From Lepturacanthus savala (lineage: Eukaryota; Chordata; Actinopteri; Scombriformes; Trichiuridae), in contig CM060472.1 of NCBI GenBank assembly GCA_030544235.1, positions 23,190,224 to 23,254,223 on the forward strand: a stretch of DNA of 64,000 nt, in the 5' to 3' direction. Every line of letters starts with the position of its first letter. The stretch's first letter is position 1. This document shows positions 44,997 through 58,690 of the stretch, piece by piece. A model generated the notes under the pieces. It worked only from the letters and a program-made list of their open reading frames with translations, was not told the DNA's origin and ran no database searches. Position numbers and translations under genes: made by a program.

Positions 44997-47900
44997 AAAT
45001 AGCACTGAAACATTATTGATTTCAACAGCACAAAATAGAACAGAAAAAGCACTAAAAATGAGACCATTGCAATGATTCATACCTGGTGTTACTTTTTGTT
45101 TATTTAAATTTGCTTTGGGTAAGTACGGTTACATAAACACTACTTTTTTGTTTTAATTTCAATAATTTTTTGTGTCCTTAATGAGCTCTTAAATTCACAC
45201 ATTAACTAAGGAACACATCCTTGCACACATTGACACATGGAAAAAATACTAACAATGTATCTTTTTGATTAAAAGGAAGTCACAGGGAGTAGATCTTGTC
45301 CCCTGTGTACAATAAATCAGAACAGGGATATATTTTTTTTATCTTCCTGACGTTTAGACATACGGCCTCATTTTATTAATAGCTGGCCGGCAAAATGCTT
45401 TAATGGTGTAAGCCCAACGCTCAACGCCCCAGCTCCAATCACTGCTGCTTTCAGTGTAGTGGCACCTGTCTGTTCACCAGGAGGGAGATGGATTGAGAAA
45501 GACAAAGGGAACTGTGTGCAGGAAAGAGAGGTAGAGAATAAGAAATAGATGCATGGACAGACAGGTCTGAAGTGGCAGCAGTCAGCCCTGATGGAGACTA
45601 ATGGGAGGATGAGGAGATAAAAGCGGAGAAGGTGGAGGAGAGGCTGCATTCGGGAGACACGGCGCCTGCCGAAAAGCCGGTAAGATAGATGGAGAAACGG
45701 GATATAGGAAAGTGAATCAAGGCTCGACAGAAATGATGAGCACCGAGCATGCCTCAGCTACAAAATGGAGGGGAGAAAAAGAGAGGAGCAAGGATGGAGA
45801 ATGTGGCAAAGAGAGATTTATGGAAAGAGGAAATTAGAGAGAAAGAGGGGAGCGGGGTTGCGGCGGCGTGGAATGTGTAATGAAGGAGAGGAGGGCGCTC
45901 GGTGACTGCTGCATTTGTGGAGTGAAGAGGAAGAAACAGGAGACGGGGGCAGGTTCCTGTGTGCTTCCACAAGCACTTTACTGATTCACCACAACCACTT
46001 AAGTCTATAGGAGCTTAGAGCCACTCAGTGCTCCTTTGTCTATTTCACCGTGTCCACAACAATTATCCTCCAATCCTCTCACTGCAACAATATCATAGAC
46101 AAAGTACAGTCCAGAAGAATGCATGAGAGCCGTGGTGGAATAATAACAGTAAAACAAATCACAGTAAATCATGGCACAAATCATATCTCAGATTCATCCC
46201 AGATTTGTTTCAATTAAATCGTGTGATGCAGTGGATGAGTTACAATGAGAGCGTTCGATGGCAGTGCGTGACAACCAAGGATATGCCACAAGGCTGTCAC
46301 TCCCACGCAGAACACAAATGCTTTCATTTTTAGTTAGTGGATTAGCAATGTAGCAATACGCTTGTATTTATATTATGTATCAGTGACAATGCACTTTAAT
46401 GAACATTTCAGTTTACCCATCAATATAAATGAGCCGGATTTAGCGAGAGAGCTAATTTACATCCTGAGTCCCTAGGCAGGTTATTTGATAGGGCCAATTC
46501 CTATCTTCCAGGAATTAGACCGTTCCTGTAAGATATGGTGATTTCTCATCAATGCGGGCTATTTCTAATACGGTTTCATGTCAAGGCAGCCTCTTTATTT
46601 TTCTTTGAGTCACCTCATTTGCATTTTGGTTTGCCCAATATGAGCTTGTCAGTTAGATGGAAGCATACTGCTCAGACAAGGCCTTTTAAACACGCTTCTT
46701 TTCATTATTTTCGATGAAAAAGCATGCTTAGGGAATCATCCATCTCCTCTGCCAAAGCAAGGCAAAGCAAGTGTCGGTTTCTGTCCTCCAGTGCAGGTCG
46801 TTTGCAATAGGAGCATCTAGATGCAGTTTTGCCATGAGGCTCATCACCTCCTAATGGGTACTGCCATTGAGTGTTTGCTGTTGGTTCCATTATTTCAATC
46901 CCGACCTGAAAAAAATCTCATCTCAGTTCTTCCACTCTGGAAGTTGCTTTCCACTCTGTTGCATGCTTGGTCTTTTTCAAACCGTAGGGAAGAGGAGTCA
47001 CACGTGTCATTGTCTCGTCTGATTTTATGGCATTTTGGTTCTTCTCTCTTCCCTTCTCTGTCTGTCTGTCTGTCTGTTTTTTAGCAAGATACCTCAAAAT
47101 GTTTTGGCAGGATTTTCATCAAATTTTCAAGAAATGTTGAGAATGGTACCATGAAGAGATTATTAAATTTTGGTAATGATCCAGAAGAAATCCTGGTTTC
47201 TGGAGCACTTTGAATATTTTGTTGTTTGGTAAAATAGGTAAAATCGTTTGGGGCCACCTGATGGTAATATCTTTCATCTGCCCCCACAAACCCAACTTTT
47301 GCATTTGTTTCTGTTTTGTTGTTCTATTCAATAACTATATGACAACAATGTTGGGAGGAAGTCACAATATGTTTAGCGAAGGTATGCACTCGGAGTACTT
47401 TTCCATTTTGAAATATGTTGCTCCCTGAGTATCTTGTCCCCGTTTACTTCCTTGTTGTCTGACGTATTTCACCTGTGCCTTGTTCCACACCTGTCTCTCC
47501 GCAGTAATTAGCTGCCTTGTTCTGAATTCAGTCTTTGTTGTATCATCATGTTCCCTGTGTCTTTGTCTCCATGTTACCTGCCTTTCTGCCGTGCCCCCTT
47601 TGCATTTGTACAGTTTTGCAGAACTTTTGTCAAATACAGTACCTCCCTCTTAACCTCATTCTGCCTGTTCTCCTCTTTGCATTTGTGTCCCCCACAACTA
47701 CCAAACATTACCACATGGATGCATCTTGAAGCTAGACATTAAATTTCACTAGCGGGGTGGGGGGCACGTGGTTTGGAGTAACCTCTAAAAAAACCCTGAT
47801 CAGTTCAGCCAATAAAATCATGTGGCTCAACAACCTCAGCAAAGTTATACCTATATACTTATACTTTCTTAAACCAGTTGAACATCATTCTATTGCTGCT

Positions 47901-50332
47901 TGATGCTATATTATTTCATGTGGGCTTAATACAGGTTAAAACATGACTTATAACTGCTAATATTGACTGTATTTGCTTTACTTTGCTTTATAAGTAATGA
48001 CACTGCCGTGCTAAATAACCAGGTAAATGTCATCAGTGAAAAGTGTGAAAAGAAATCTGAGGAAGCGGATAAACTGAACAAAAACTCTTTGGTTCACTTG
48101 CTAATCGCTCAAAGACATGAGCTAAATGCAACAAATGCCTAAGTATTGTTTTAATGGCACAGACAACAGTACAACATTATCATAGGTCATAAGATAAATA
48201 TCCTAATACAGCAGTGTCCTAGCTGTGTTTCCACAAAAAGTGAGAAAAATGTGTTTGAATTTCCTGTCGTCGGCTAGTCTTGTTCTTTGTAATTTTTATG
48301 AATTGAGGAAACGACTTTGAAAATGTTAATCTCAGGAAATCCATCTGGACAGACATTAAAGCCCTACAGGCACCAGAATGATGCAGAATTCACAGAGGTG
48401 CTATTTTCTCTCTGTCTAATGGTGTAAATAACACTGTGAGGAATGCTATCATAATGTAACGAGAGGCTGATCGATATACTGTCAGCCGGAAAAACATGCA
48501 CAGCTGTAGTGTGTGTGTGTGTGTGTGTGTGTGCGCACACGTGTTAATGTTGCCATCTCCAAAAAAACACCACTGATGTACCAATTGCATTTCAGTGGGT
48601 ACGTGAACGCATTATATGAATGAGCACTGTTATCACTTTAGAACGAAGAAAATAGCAAACACATTTTGGAGACACAAAGTCTCCGTTGTGTTGATAATTA
48701 ACGCCCACACTTCCTTCAGATCCATATCCCACAGATAAGGAGCCCGGTTTCAAGTTTTCAGAGAGGGGAAAAAAAAAAAAAAAACTTTTGCACCTCCATC
48801 ATTGCTACAGGCTCTTTTGAAGCTGCAGCTAGACACCCTCCTCTGTGATTAATGACTCTCTATGAATAGAACACACGCCGTTAAGACATTTGATTGATGC
48901 TTTGACGATTGCCAAGCGTCCCTGCATACATCATTCCAGCTTTTCATTCTCTTTCCCAGACAAGTCAAACTGGGGAAGAGGAGGTGAACAAAAATTACAC
49001 GAGGAGAAGGTGTGCAGATCAGATGAGGAAAATGTCCGTCTGAGTGACATGTACTGTAGATAGCAGACGGAAATTGACACAATTAAAAAGTAACAAAAAA
49101 AGGCAGACAGAGTTACGATAACACACAGTGCAAAGGGAGAGAAACGAGTAATAAGCATGAATGAGAGTTTAATGGGAGATTAGCTCCAATTAAAAGTAGT
49201 TTGTGCATAATAATTTTGAATTATGTGTTTGCTGACTTTTTAGTGCTAATGAGTTACTTATTACTATAATGCTAACAGAAATAAAAATTTTAAAGAGAGT
49301 TCATAGAATTTCTACTTTTCTGTTCCAATTGAATGCTAATATGGTAACGATTTTGTCCCATTTATGTTAGTCCAACCAGAAGTCAGCCATCTTGGCCAGC
49401 GGGGATTTAAAACATGCACCAACCATCTCAGCTGGAGACAGAAGGTAGTGTGTTATCAAAATGAAACAAATAGTTTTTTTAAATCAACACTTCCTGATTC
49501 AAACGAGAAGCCCTCTGGCATTTCTGCTCAGTCATTTCTTAACAAGGCTTTTATTGTGATGGCTATGATCAAAGACAAACACAATGTAGAAACACAGAGC
49601 TGGCAGAAGGCTGCAGAAACGCTGTCTGTGTGGGCTCCCCGGTGTGTGAGATGCAGCAGCTTTGGCAACGCACAAGCACTGCTGAGGTAGACGTGTTACA
49701 TATCTTACTGAGGTCTACAGAAGCAGAAAAATCAAGGAAAAGCAAACCAAACCAAATTAAACCAAACCAATTCAATCGTCGCCACACACACCACCCTGGA
49801 ATACTCACTGTAGTTAATAAATGACCCACTTCATGTCTAGGCCTCAGAACTGGAATGGCACATTTTGTACGTAGAAAGACATTAGGCTGCCAGACTGTGT
49901 AATGCTTGGCCTATGTTACCACATTCACTCCATTCCCAGCAGACAGTTCGATTCCGAACTCCAAGGCACTTGCTGTCTGGGACTCAGTCGACATCGTTGG
50001 TGGCGGCCTGTCCTTGCACGGTCCCAGCTGTCTTTCAAGGCGTTACCTTCGAGGGCTCAATCAAAGTGTTCATGGATTTAGGAGTCTTTTCCCGTCACGT
50101 CACCACTTTTCTTCTTCCACTGTCGATCAGACCATCCAACACCTCCACAATAAGGGGAACTGGCTTTTTCCCAGGCACACCTCTGGCTTCCTCTCTGACA
50201 TCAATTTCAAACTCACCATCGTCAAACAAGACCAACGAATCCCACATCTGGCAGTGTAAATTCCTAATTAACTCCCCGAAAAAGAGAATGCAATGGAGCT
50301 GGAATGTGGAACCAAGAGGTTCATGACCTCAT
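44994..50332. other. Long gene-free stretch
   Basis: No supported exon. Purine-rich plus-strand DNA fills about 45470-45960. TCTG repeats lie at 47060-47078 and a GT run at 48509-48533. A C/T-rich segment at 47440-47700 resembles dispersed-repeat ends seen near 33.9 and 61.6 kb. The minus strand of about 50110-50260 has one open 50-codon stretch (GVPGKKPVPLIVEVLDGLID) that I do not recognise. Confidence 0.4.
48509..48533. repeat. (GT)12 microsatellite
   Basis: GT dinucleotides followed by GCGCACACGTG. Confidence 0.9.
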
Positions 50333-50506
50333 AACCTCAGCATAGTTTTGGACTGTAGGAGGAAGCCAGAGAATCTGGAGAAAACCCACGCAGACACAGG
50401 GCAAACATGCAAACTCCACACAGAAGGGGCCTAGACCAAGGTCTTGAACCTGCAACCTTCTTGCTGTGAGGCAACAGCGCTACCCACTGTACCACCGTGT
50501 CGCCCC
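50333..50506 (-). mobile_element. SINE-like element, 5' part
   Basis: On the minus strand it shows the tRNA-like head (ACGGTGGTACAGTGGGTAGC, TGTTGCCTCACAGCAAGAAG, AGGTTCAAGACC), then the middle block, stopping after CTCCTACAGTCCAAAACTATG. The second half and tail are missing. Confidence 0.77.
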
Positions 50507-53500
50507 CAAGCTTGTTTTATTTTCGACCATTCAGGTACATTATTTTGCGCCGTGGTGGTCACTCTGACCCACTCTACCAGTGTGGTGTGTGATATTGTGA
50601 TGTGTTTAGTATGTGTGCTCTCTGGGACCTGGTTCCATCTATAATTGATGGGCTGGGGGCCAGAGGACATGTTGCTGATGATCCACACAGCCGGAGCGTG
50701 ACAAAGGCCACACAGAGTGACGGGGCAACACGCCGCATCTTCGCTGCATCTGCATGCGACGCACACTTCACACAATCTTGCACTTCTGGGACAGGCGAGT
50801 CACACTGGGAAATGGAGGGAAGAATGAAGTGAGGGGGCAATGGAGCGATGGGGCTGGGAAAAGTTAATTGAAACATATTGTGTAATAGGCTGTGCTTGAA
50901 ATGAAAACCATTTACATCTTTATTTATTCCAGATCTGTTAGGAATAGATGACATTATAAGGAGCTTAACCACTTAACGTCTGTTGTCGTGAATTTGCATC
51001 ATACATTCTCACTGCAGCAGAGATAGCATATACATTCCTCCGCCAATGCTGGTTTGTTGAAAGTGAGTTTCAAAAGAAGAAACAGTGAGGTCCAGCTAAG
51101 GCTATTCCAACACAGGAGGTGCATTCAGATGCTGTGGCTCACTGGTCACACACACTGTGGATTTGACAGCCATGTTCTAGTTATAGTGTAGTAGTTAGTA
51201 TATAGTTATAGTTACTTAGTTATAGTGTAAATAAATAATAAATACGTCTAAACAATTTTGTGCCTTCAATAAAAAATTTACCATTGGTTAACATTAATGC
51301 CTATTGTCGCTTTTTTGCATCAAACATATTTCATGTGCTATAGACAAATTAACAATATCTAAATAACTTAGCATCAGATTAAAAGCAAAAACAAATATTT
51401 TTTTTATTAAATTGTAAATATATTCAGGCATCAAGCGGTTAATGTCGTTATTATCAATACAATACAATCAATACAATATAATATCAGACACACACTTGCA
51501 GTTTTTATGTATTTACACGTGTATTTAAGTTATGCACATGATACAGTTGCATTCTGTGCACAATAAAGGTATTTTGTGAGCACTGTTCAAGTTGAAAGTG
51601 TTAAATAACAAGGTCAATCGCCATGCAAATATGATGAAATCCCAAAATAGTACAATTGCTTACTATCTTTCCGCCACATCTTCCCCCACTGATTGCAAAG
51701 AAGAGAGCATCCCGAGACACAAGCTCTCCATCATACAGCGGCAGAGTCTGTTTTGTAGATACGGAATGCAGATTATGTTTCATTGCAATCTTTTAGGCAT
51801 CCTAATTACCGCCCGGGTCGATATGTGCCGCATGTGCCAAGAGGAGGGTGACGCCTCCTTTATTAGCTCGTGCTGCACCAGCAGCTCCGGATGAAAAATT
51901 ATGATTCACAGAAGAAACGCACTGGAGCTGACAAAATATTTAAATGTATTTAAATTCAGGAAGGCGTTGTAAAAAAAAGCGCACCACTGGTTGCTAAACT
52001 ATCAACTATATACATGGATATGTCAAACATGGGTGTTTCAAGTTACTCAATAATAATAAGCAATACAATGTGATTTATAAAACTTAAATTAGCATAGCAG
52101 GAACGTGTTTAAAAATAAGCTCTGATGAGATCCAAGCTTGTCAGCATCTGCAACATATGCATGATACAGGCAGAAATATGGCAGAATTACATTTACAGCC
52201 ACCTATTTTCATGCTGTGAGAACTGTGAGAAGAAGTTAAAATACGCAGTGAATGATATTTATGATTCCAACAGTAAACACAATTGTAAGAACAGTACTAC
52301 AAGAGAAGCATAGGTCAAAATGATAAAATCATCCAGGTTAAACAGCTAATTAATACTAGTGAAGAATAAAAAGATGTTAGAACGATCCAGTGTGACAGCG
52401 AAAGACGTGATTTGTCACAATGGGATTTTCTAGATTTTTTTTCCCCCTTATTGTCTCATCTTCCAAAGGGAATGGCTGAGATATCCCACGGATCAGAGAA
52501 AAAGAGGCTCCCACCCATCCCAAATAGACATATACGCAGACAGCAGGAGGTGTGTAGCGTAGTTCTGTTACTTCCTCACGGACAGGGGAAAGTACAGCAT
52601 CGGCTAAAGATCTACGATACAATATCCTCGCTGAAAAACTTCCTCTAGCTCTCCTGGTTCTCTTTTATCTCTAATTTGTGAGAATCAATTTAATAAGAGA
52701 CGTCAGTTAGAGTTAAAGCCTCGGCTATTTGGTTCTGCCTCACCGCAGCGCGTTTCATAAAAAATACATGTGAATGCTACTTTGAAAAATAGATATATAA
52801 AAATGTGTAATAAAAAGGAATGGTGAAACACACTGTATATACAAATATTAATAATACATCGACTGGAAGCAGAAACGGAATGCGCCAGTTTTCAACTCGG
52901 CTAGAAAGATTCATGTATGAATCCGAATGAGCTTCAAACCTGAGCAAATAAAGGGACATTATCACTCCTTTACCCATGACCCCTTATCCCACATTGCTAT
53001 GGTGCTCAAGACCTGACTAGAATAACGGATCCATGTTTTGTTTTTTTTGTTTGAAGGAGGAAAATCCATAAAAAAATGTCATTTTTGACGTTTGCTGGCT
53101 ATAAATCAGTGTTATAAACAGCTGCACAGGTTGAAGGTTGGAACCCTCCTTTCACTTGCAAACTCTGTGCTTCACTCTTGGGCTCATTCTGGAAAAAAAA
53201 TTGACCCGCTCTTTAACAGTCAGTAGACAGTAGGGTGGATACGTCACCTTAGGCCTGCGGAGGAGAGAGGGAGAGCAGAAGAGGCATAGGTCTGAGAAAT
53301 AATTGAGACACCTATTGATTGGCTTCGTCTGATATACATTATAAGGCCAAAAAAATACCTGCTGAGCCTGCGGTTCTCAACTGAGAATGTGTTCCTGCCA
53401 TCGAAGACCGAAGTGAAATGAAAGTGGATGGATGGAAGAATCCTATTCACTTCACATCTGGGGGACAGAAATAAGAAACAGAGAGAAGACCTGTGTAATT

Positions 53501-56500
53501 GCTTCCTATCTTTTTTCTTTTATTGGTAGCCCACTGTTATTTAAGTTTGAGAATGAAGTTCAATGCTTAAAAGCAACAAAGCTGAGCTTTTCCAAAAATA
53601 GATGACTAATAATCACAAAATAAGTCTAATATCTAATATCCAATATTAATCTTGAATTGTCTAGCTCCAAAAATGTATTTTTGTTACTGTTAGAATATTA
53701 TTAACAGCAAGAAAAGTATTATTATTATTATTAGTATTATTAAACTATTATTATAATAATTATTATAAATAAACTACTATCTATTATTTTAAAAATTAAA
53801 TTGACTTAAAAATTAAATTTAATAAATGTATTTGTCCTATTATCAGTATGGCGGCAACCACTGGACTGAGTGAAATTAATCCGCTGGTTACAAGTGAATC
53901 TATATAGAAAACCTATATAGACACACTTGGGTGTGGCTTATATGGAAATATTTAGTTTTTCTTTTAATTCTGAGACTTATATTTAAGTTACAGGCCAAAA
54001 TAAAGAGTTTGTTGTTAGAGCGCCACCCTCTGGCCCTTCTGGCCCTTGACACAGTTCAGGAGAGATTCCTTACTTTACAGTTGCATGTGTGTGTGTGGTT
54101 GGTTGTGTGTGTGTGTGCGGGCACAGGAGAGAGATGAATTGCAGTTTAAAAAATGGAGTATTGAAATTGCCTCCATGCCAGATGCTAGACGCATACATGC
54201 AGTTGTACAGAGAGTCGATGCGCACAAATGAATATGCAAAGTGCACACACCCACACGTTTTTTTATACAGAAAGATGCACACACACACACATATTGCTAG
54301 CATGCACCCATACAGTACACACATTCACAAAAAATCAAGATCTACAGAGTAATCCTGATGATGAGGCTGTTTTCCAGTACTCCCAGCTGTTATGGGCGTG
54401 ATAATGAGAAAATGGCACCTGTTCGACATTAAGAAGCACATCACTCTGTCTGGCTGTCTCCTGTTTACCATCTCCCAGTGATTTGGATGATGCTCTATGA
54501 TGGAGGTAAGAAAGACATTTTTAAAAATGCCCTGTTACTGGCTGTTGCTTCACACCCGAAAACATACTGGGGAACATTTAAGCATTTAGGGCTCTATTGA
54601 TCTTCAAAGCTCCATATTGCAGAAAGTGGGATTCTAAGTGGTTTTTGATTATATGAAGGTCTAGTGAAGTGTTATATAAATACTCACCCAGAGAGAGGCT
54701 TGGCAGAGGAGATATAAGACTATAACTATATATTTGGGTACCACAAATCTATCATGGTAGGGATATCAAAACTAAACCAAAAAAAACAAACAGGAAACAG
54801 GAAAACTTGTAGAAGTGTGATATAGAACTCTGTTATATATCATATATGCTATGCCATCCAATTACTATTTGTACATCCCACTTTGACACAGATATTTGCA
54901 ATCAACACCCAGTCAGGAGATAGCCTCCAAGCTGTTTTCCTCTTTTTTCCTTTTTTTCCAGACACTTGACAACAGTACACAGCACTCAGCAAAAATGTCA
55001 TCACCCTCCGGTGTCACTGAGATTTCTTCGGATTCTCGCGCTTCCAGCTTTTATTAGATATTCGCTCTGCTCGCTCCCTCTGTGTGCCCTGTGCTGGGGA
55101 AGGGACACTGGTCGCTAACCATTTTCCACTCCCCGCATGCCCCCAGTCTCCACAAAGACCAACATAAGCACATCCACATCGCTCCGCTGCCTCCTTCTCT
55201 GCCGTAACCTCGGGACTCGCTGTGCTCTCGCCATGCTTAGTTCACTCACAGAACTGGAGTTGCACCGGAGCAACTACTATTTCCGCTGTTTTCTTGGCGA
55301 GATAGGCCGTCCAGCACATGCCCCCCCTATTCATCTCCTATTAGATGGAGCTGGGCACAGCGCCATGGCCGAGCGTATCGCCTCAGACGCGCCGTAACCC
55401 TGCCTGCCCACGATGCCGGGTAGCGCACGCGGCGTTATATTCCCATGCCAACGGGAGGTTGTGGAAGGTGAGCAATTCTCCTAACTCCATTATAATTTCC
55501 CACCTTCACCCGTGCCCTACAGCGCCAGAAGGCACGGCCGGGCGCCCGCTCTGTAAATTGGTGATCATCCCAACCAGGTGCATTGGTCACGGGAGCTTTC
55601 ATCACCAGGATGTGGCGCCCACTCTCTGAGGAATCGGATTAGGGCGAGCAGTTTATTTCTACTTGTAGTCGTGTCTTGGCACCATGCGCTCTGTGGCTGT
55701 GATGTCAGGATGAGTGTGGTTGGCGCTCTAACTCCCCCCCCCTCCGGAGGGGATATCTAGCACACTTTTCACCGTTCTCTTTCCCACCTTTAATGGCAGT
55801 TAATTACACTGGTGCTGGGAACAGAATGAAGAACCCACCTCCTGGAGAAAAGTACACTGTAAATTCTTGGTTTGGTATTTCTTTTGGGATGGATATGCTG
55901 CTGGCTGTGGGGAATTGAGCTATGCCACCCACTGATTCCCCCCCACACACACCCCCAGGCAGCCCGCCCACCGAGAGCTTCCCTGGGGGACACATTCTCT
56001 CTGTTGCTGACTCCATCAGCGTTTTTTTTTTCGCGTCTCATATCTCCATGTGCGCAATTCGCATAACCGTTCTACACGGATATGAATTGGAGGCTCGCCC
56101 TCTCCCAGCATGATGCCGGGGAGAGGTCACGTTCTCCTATTTGCTGCCAGTTCCTCCGTTCTGGGGCATCGTTCCTCCTTCCAGGTCCACCGGGACTGGA
56201 GGAGCACATGAGGAAAAGGAGCCATTAGTTTTCCTCACATAGGGACTAGCAGACCTCCTCGCCACAAGAAATTATATTTTACCTCCCGCTTTAGCCATCG
56301 TGGAAAAATGTGCCTAACCCACGCAAAGTCAAGAGGACAAGAGTTCTACCTTACATTGATAATTGGTTATTTCTCGACCCGTGACTTCATGAACCCGAAG
56401 CCCACACGTCTCTTGGTGATTCGCCGTCACGTAGCCCAGGCCTCACTCCCACCACACGAACAACGCTTTCCCATTTTCTTTTGCTTCCCGTTCTCCACCT

Positions 56501-57002
56501 TAATTCATGCATTACGTATGCAACGCATGCGAATCAGGTGAACGCAGAACCTCTTTTCTGCACCTGCTACAAGCAAGTGAACAGCTGCTCCAGTCAGGGT
56601 GGAAATGGTTACTCTTCCGATGGCACTGAGGTCAACCACTCAGCTGGTCGTGAGCCTACTGAACAGGCAGCTGCACAGTGGGCTGCTAAGCATTGACTGT
56701 GTACGACTGGACTGAATAGCAGCAGATTTATTTATCTAATTACAATAATCTCCAATCTCCAACCATTACTGACTCATTTTGAGGCTCTGCTGCAACAGAG
56801 ACAGCATGTAGGCAACATTTTAAAATGCATTGATTAGTGATTTGAATCAATAAATGTAGCCAAGTACACACAAAAGACAATAAAAAAAACACATTTTGGA
56901 AATGCTTCTACGGTAATGAAGTAAAACAAGAGCAATTTGAACAATTTAAAGCAAATTTGGGATGTGGATTGGACGTCGAGATCACTCGCCTCTTCAGATG
57001 AT
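50507..57002. other. Long gene-free stretch
   Basis: No supported exon. AT-rich DNA with ATT repeats lies at 53690-53840, and GT/CA-rich DNA at 54085-54300. The 55000-56200 part is clearly richer in GC and CpG (for example CGCCTCAGACGCGCCGTAAC at 55379-55398) and otherwise non-repetitive. It might be a regulatory region or an untranslated exon, but no splice-consistent coding exon was found. Confidence 0.4.
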
Positions 57003-57150
57003 GAACATTTGATAAATATCCATTGTGCCCAATAAATGTCTCTGGGTTTTTATAAACCACACCTCCAATACAAATAAATTAACAGATGGTTCCCAGACCG
57101 CATATCAATCTAGGTTGAGATAAGGTCTGGTGTTAACCAGGCTACAATTT
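57003..57150 (+). repeat. Dispersed repeat, copy B
   Basis: Second copy of the repeat at 40770-40915, in the same orientation, with blocks CCCAATAAATGTCTCTGGGT, CACACCTCCAATACAAATAA and AAGGTCTGGTGTTAACCAGG. No terminal repeats or reading frame were found, so its class is unknown. Confidence 0.65.
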
Positions 57151-58616
57151 TTCTAAAGTTGCCACAAAATGGCCTTGGCAGTTCTAGGTATAAATGATCA
57201 TATTTTTGTTTCCCTTTTATTCAGCCCACCCTATTGTTCATTTAAATATCATTAAACACACTTTAGGATTGGAGAGATTCTGCTTGCAGCATTGATTAGA
57301 ACCGCCTATTCGACCGAGTTCATGTGATTCCTGATTGGGTGGGTGAGTGGACAGGATCTGTCTCAGGGTGCCAAAGCTGAGCCTTGGAGGAATATCACAA
57401 TAGTGGATCCCGTTAGACGGCTCTAAGTCACCTCCAGGTACTACTTTTGTCTATCTACAGTATATTGGAAGGTGAATATACCCACCTACATGTACCTGGT
57501 AGCTTGGAAACCAGCATGCCTCTGTATCTTGTGGAGCAGGACTGAGAAGCACCAGCTTAAGGAAAAAGCAGAGGGATGGGGAAGTGTAAGGCTATTTTGG
57601 ATATAATGATACAATAAAAACATCAGCATACATCCATTAAATTGATTTAAGTTTATATTCATTACTTTTTTGCAATTAGATTCACAGCTAGTTTTAATAC
57701 ATCAGTGGTGCAGGAACAATGGGCTGTCAAGCTTTGTTTCAAAAAAGGAGGTAAATTGTGACTGTTATAGTTATCACAAGCACAGCTAGATATTGACATC
57801 ATGACTGACAGCCAATCACAGCCTGTGGTTCTGCAACATCGCCAAGGTCCAATGCAATGGAACTAAAAAGCTCCTCATTACTGTGGTGCAAGGCTAAGTA
57901 GCAGGTGGGAGCAGGTTAAGCAGAGAACATGTGTGAGAACAGGTAGACTTTGAGATGATGGCATGTGTGAACTGCTGGTTGTATCACAACACAGCTAAGA
58001 GTATGGAGAGTGTGAATATAAATACAGTTATTATACTGTGTATATATATATATATAGCTGATATTTAAAAATGGAAGAATGAACTTCTGAGATAAGGCAG
58101 GTAGTAGAATGGTATATATTATGGTGTATATTCTGGTTTGATGGAGCTTGCATTGTTTTTTCATGACTCATAACTACTTTTATCAGTCATTTACAGTGGA
58201 TGTGCAAGGTGAAGGTTTGGATGCCAAAGGTAGACCCTGTTTGCCATCTTGTGCCCCACAGCCGGCTTCCCTTCTTTCTGTCAACCTGTGGACGCTTGTT
58301 GATGCTCGCTCACTTGTAACCTGCTTAAAGCTGATGGCTGTTGCTTCCCCAGCTGCTTTGCATATCGCCATCTGTGTACGGCTTGGCTTTGATTGTGATT
58401 TGTTTGTGTGCGCTGACATAACAGTTAGCCTCGTTTTAGCTTGGCCTGTCTTAATGTGACAAGAGAGGGGTTAAAGGCGTCATAATCATTGTGGTGACCC
58501 CACATGGATGAGCTGGTCCGTTGTTAATTTAATTTGTTCATTATTTGCTGTTACTGTCATCATATGATTCTATCTAGTAATATTATGCTTCCATTGGTAT
58601 ATAGGCAGAAATATTT
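57151..58616. other. Gene-free stretch
   Basis: Short TA run near 58038-58056. No exon or named element. Confidence 0.42.
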
Positions 58617-58639
58617 GGGGGGGGGGGGGGGGGGGGGGG
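58617..58639. repeat. 23-base poly-G run
   Basis: Uninterrupted Gs immediately before a SINE fragment. They occupy the place where the element's first bases would be expected. Confidence 0.93.
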
Positions 58640-58690
58640 CTGTTGCCTCACAGCAAGAAGGTCCCAGAATCAAGACCTTTGGTTGGGATG
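58640..58690 (+). mobile_element. Short SINE-like fragment (B-box region)
   Basis: CTGTTGCCTCACAGCAAGAA and GGTCCCAGAATCAAGACC match the head of the SINE family. Both sides are lost; the poly-G run replaces the left side. Confidence 0.7.
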
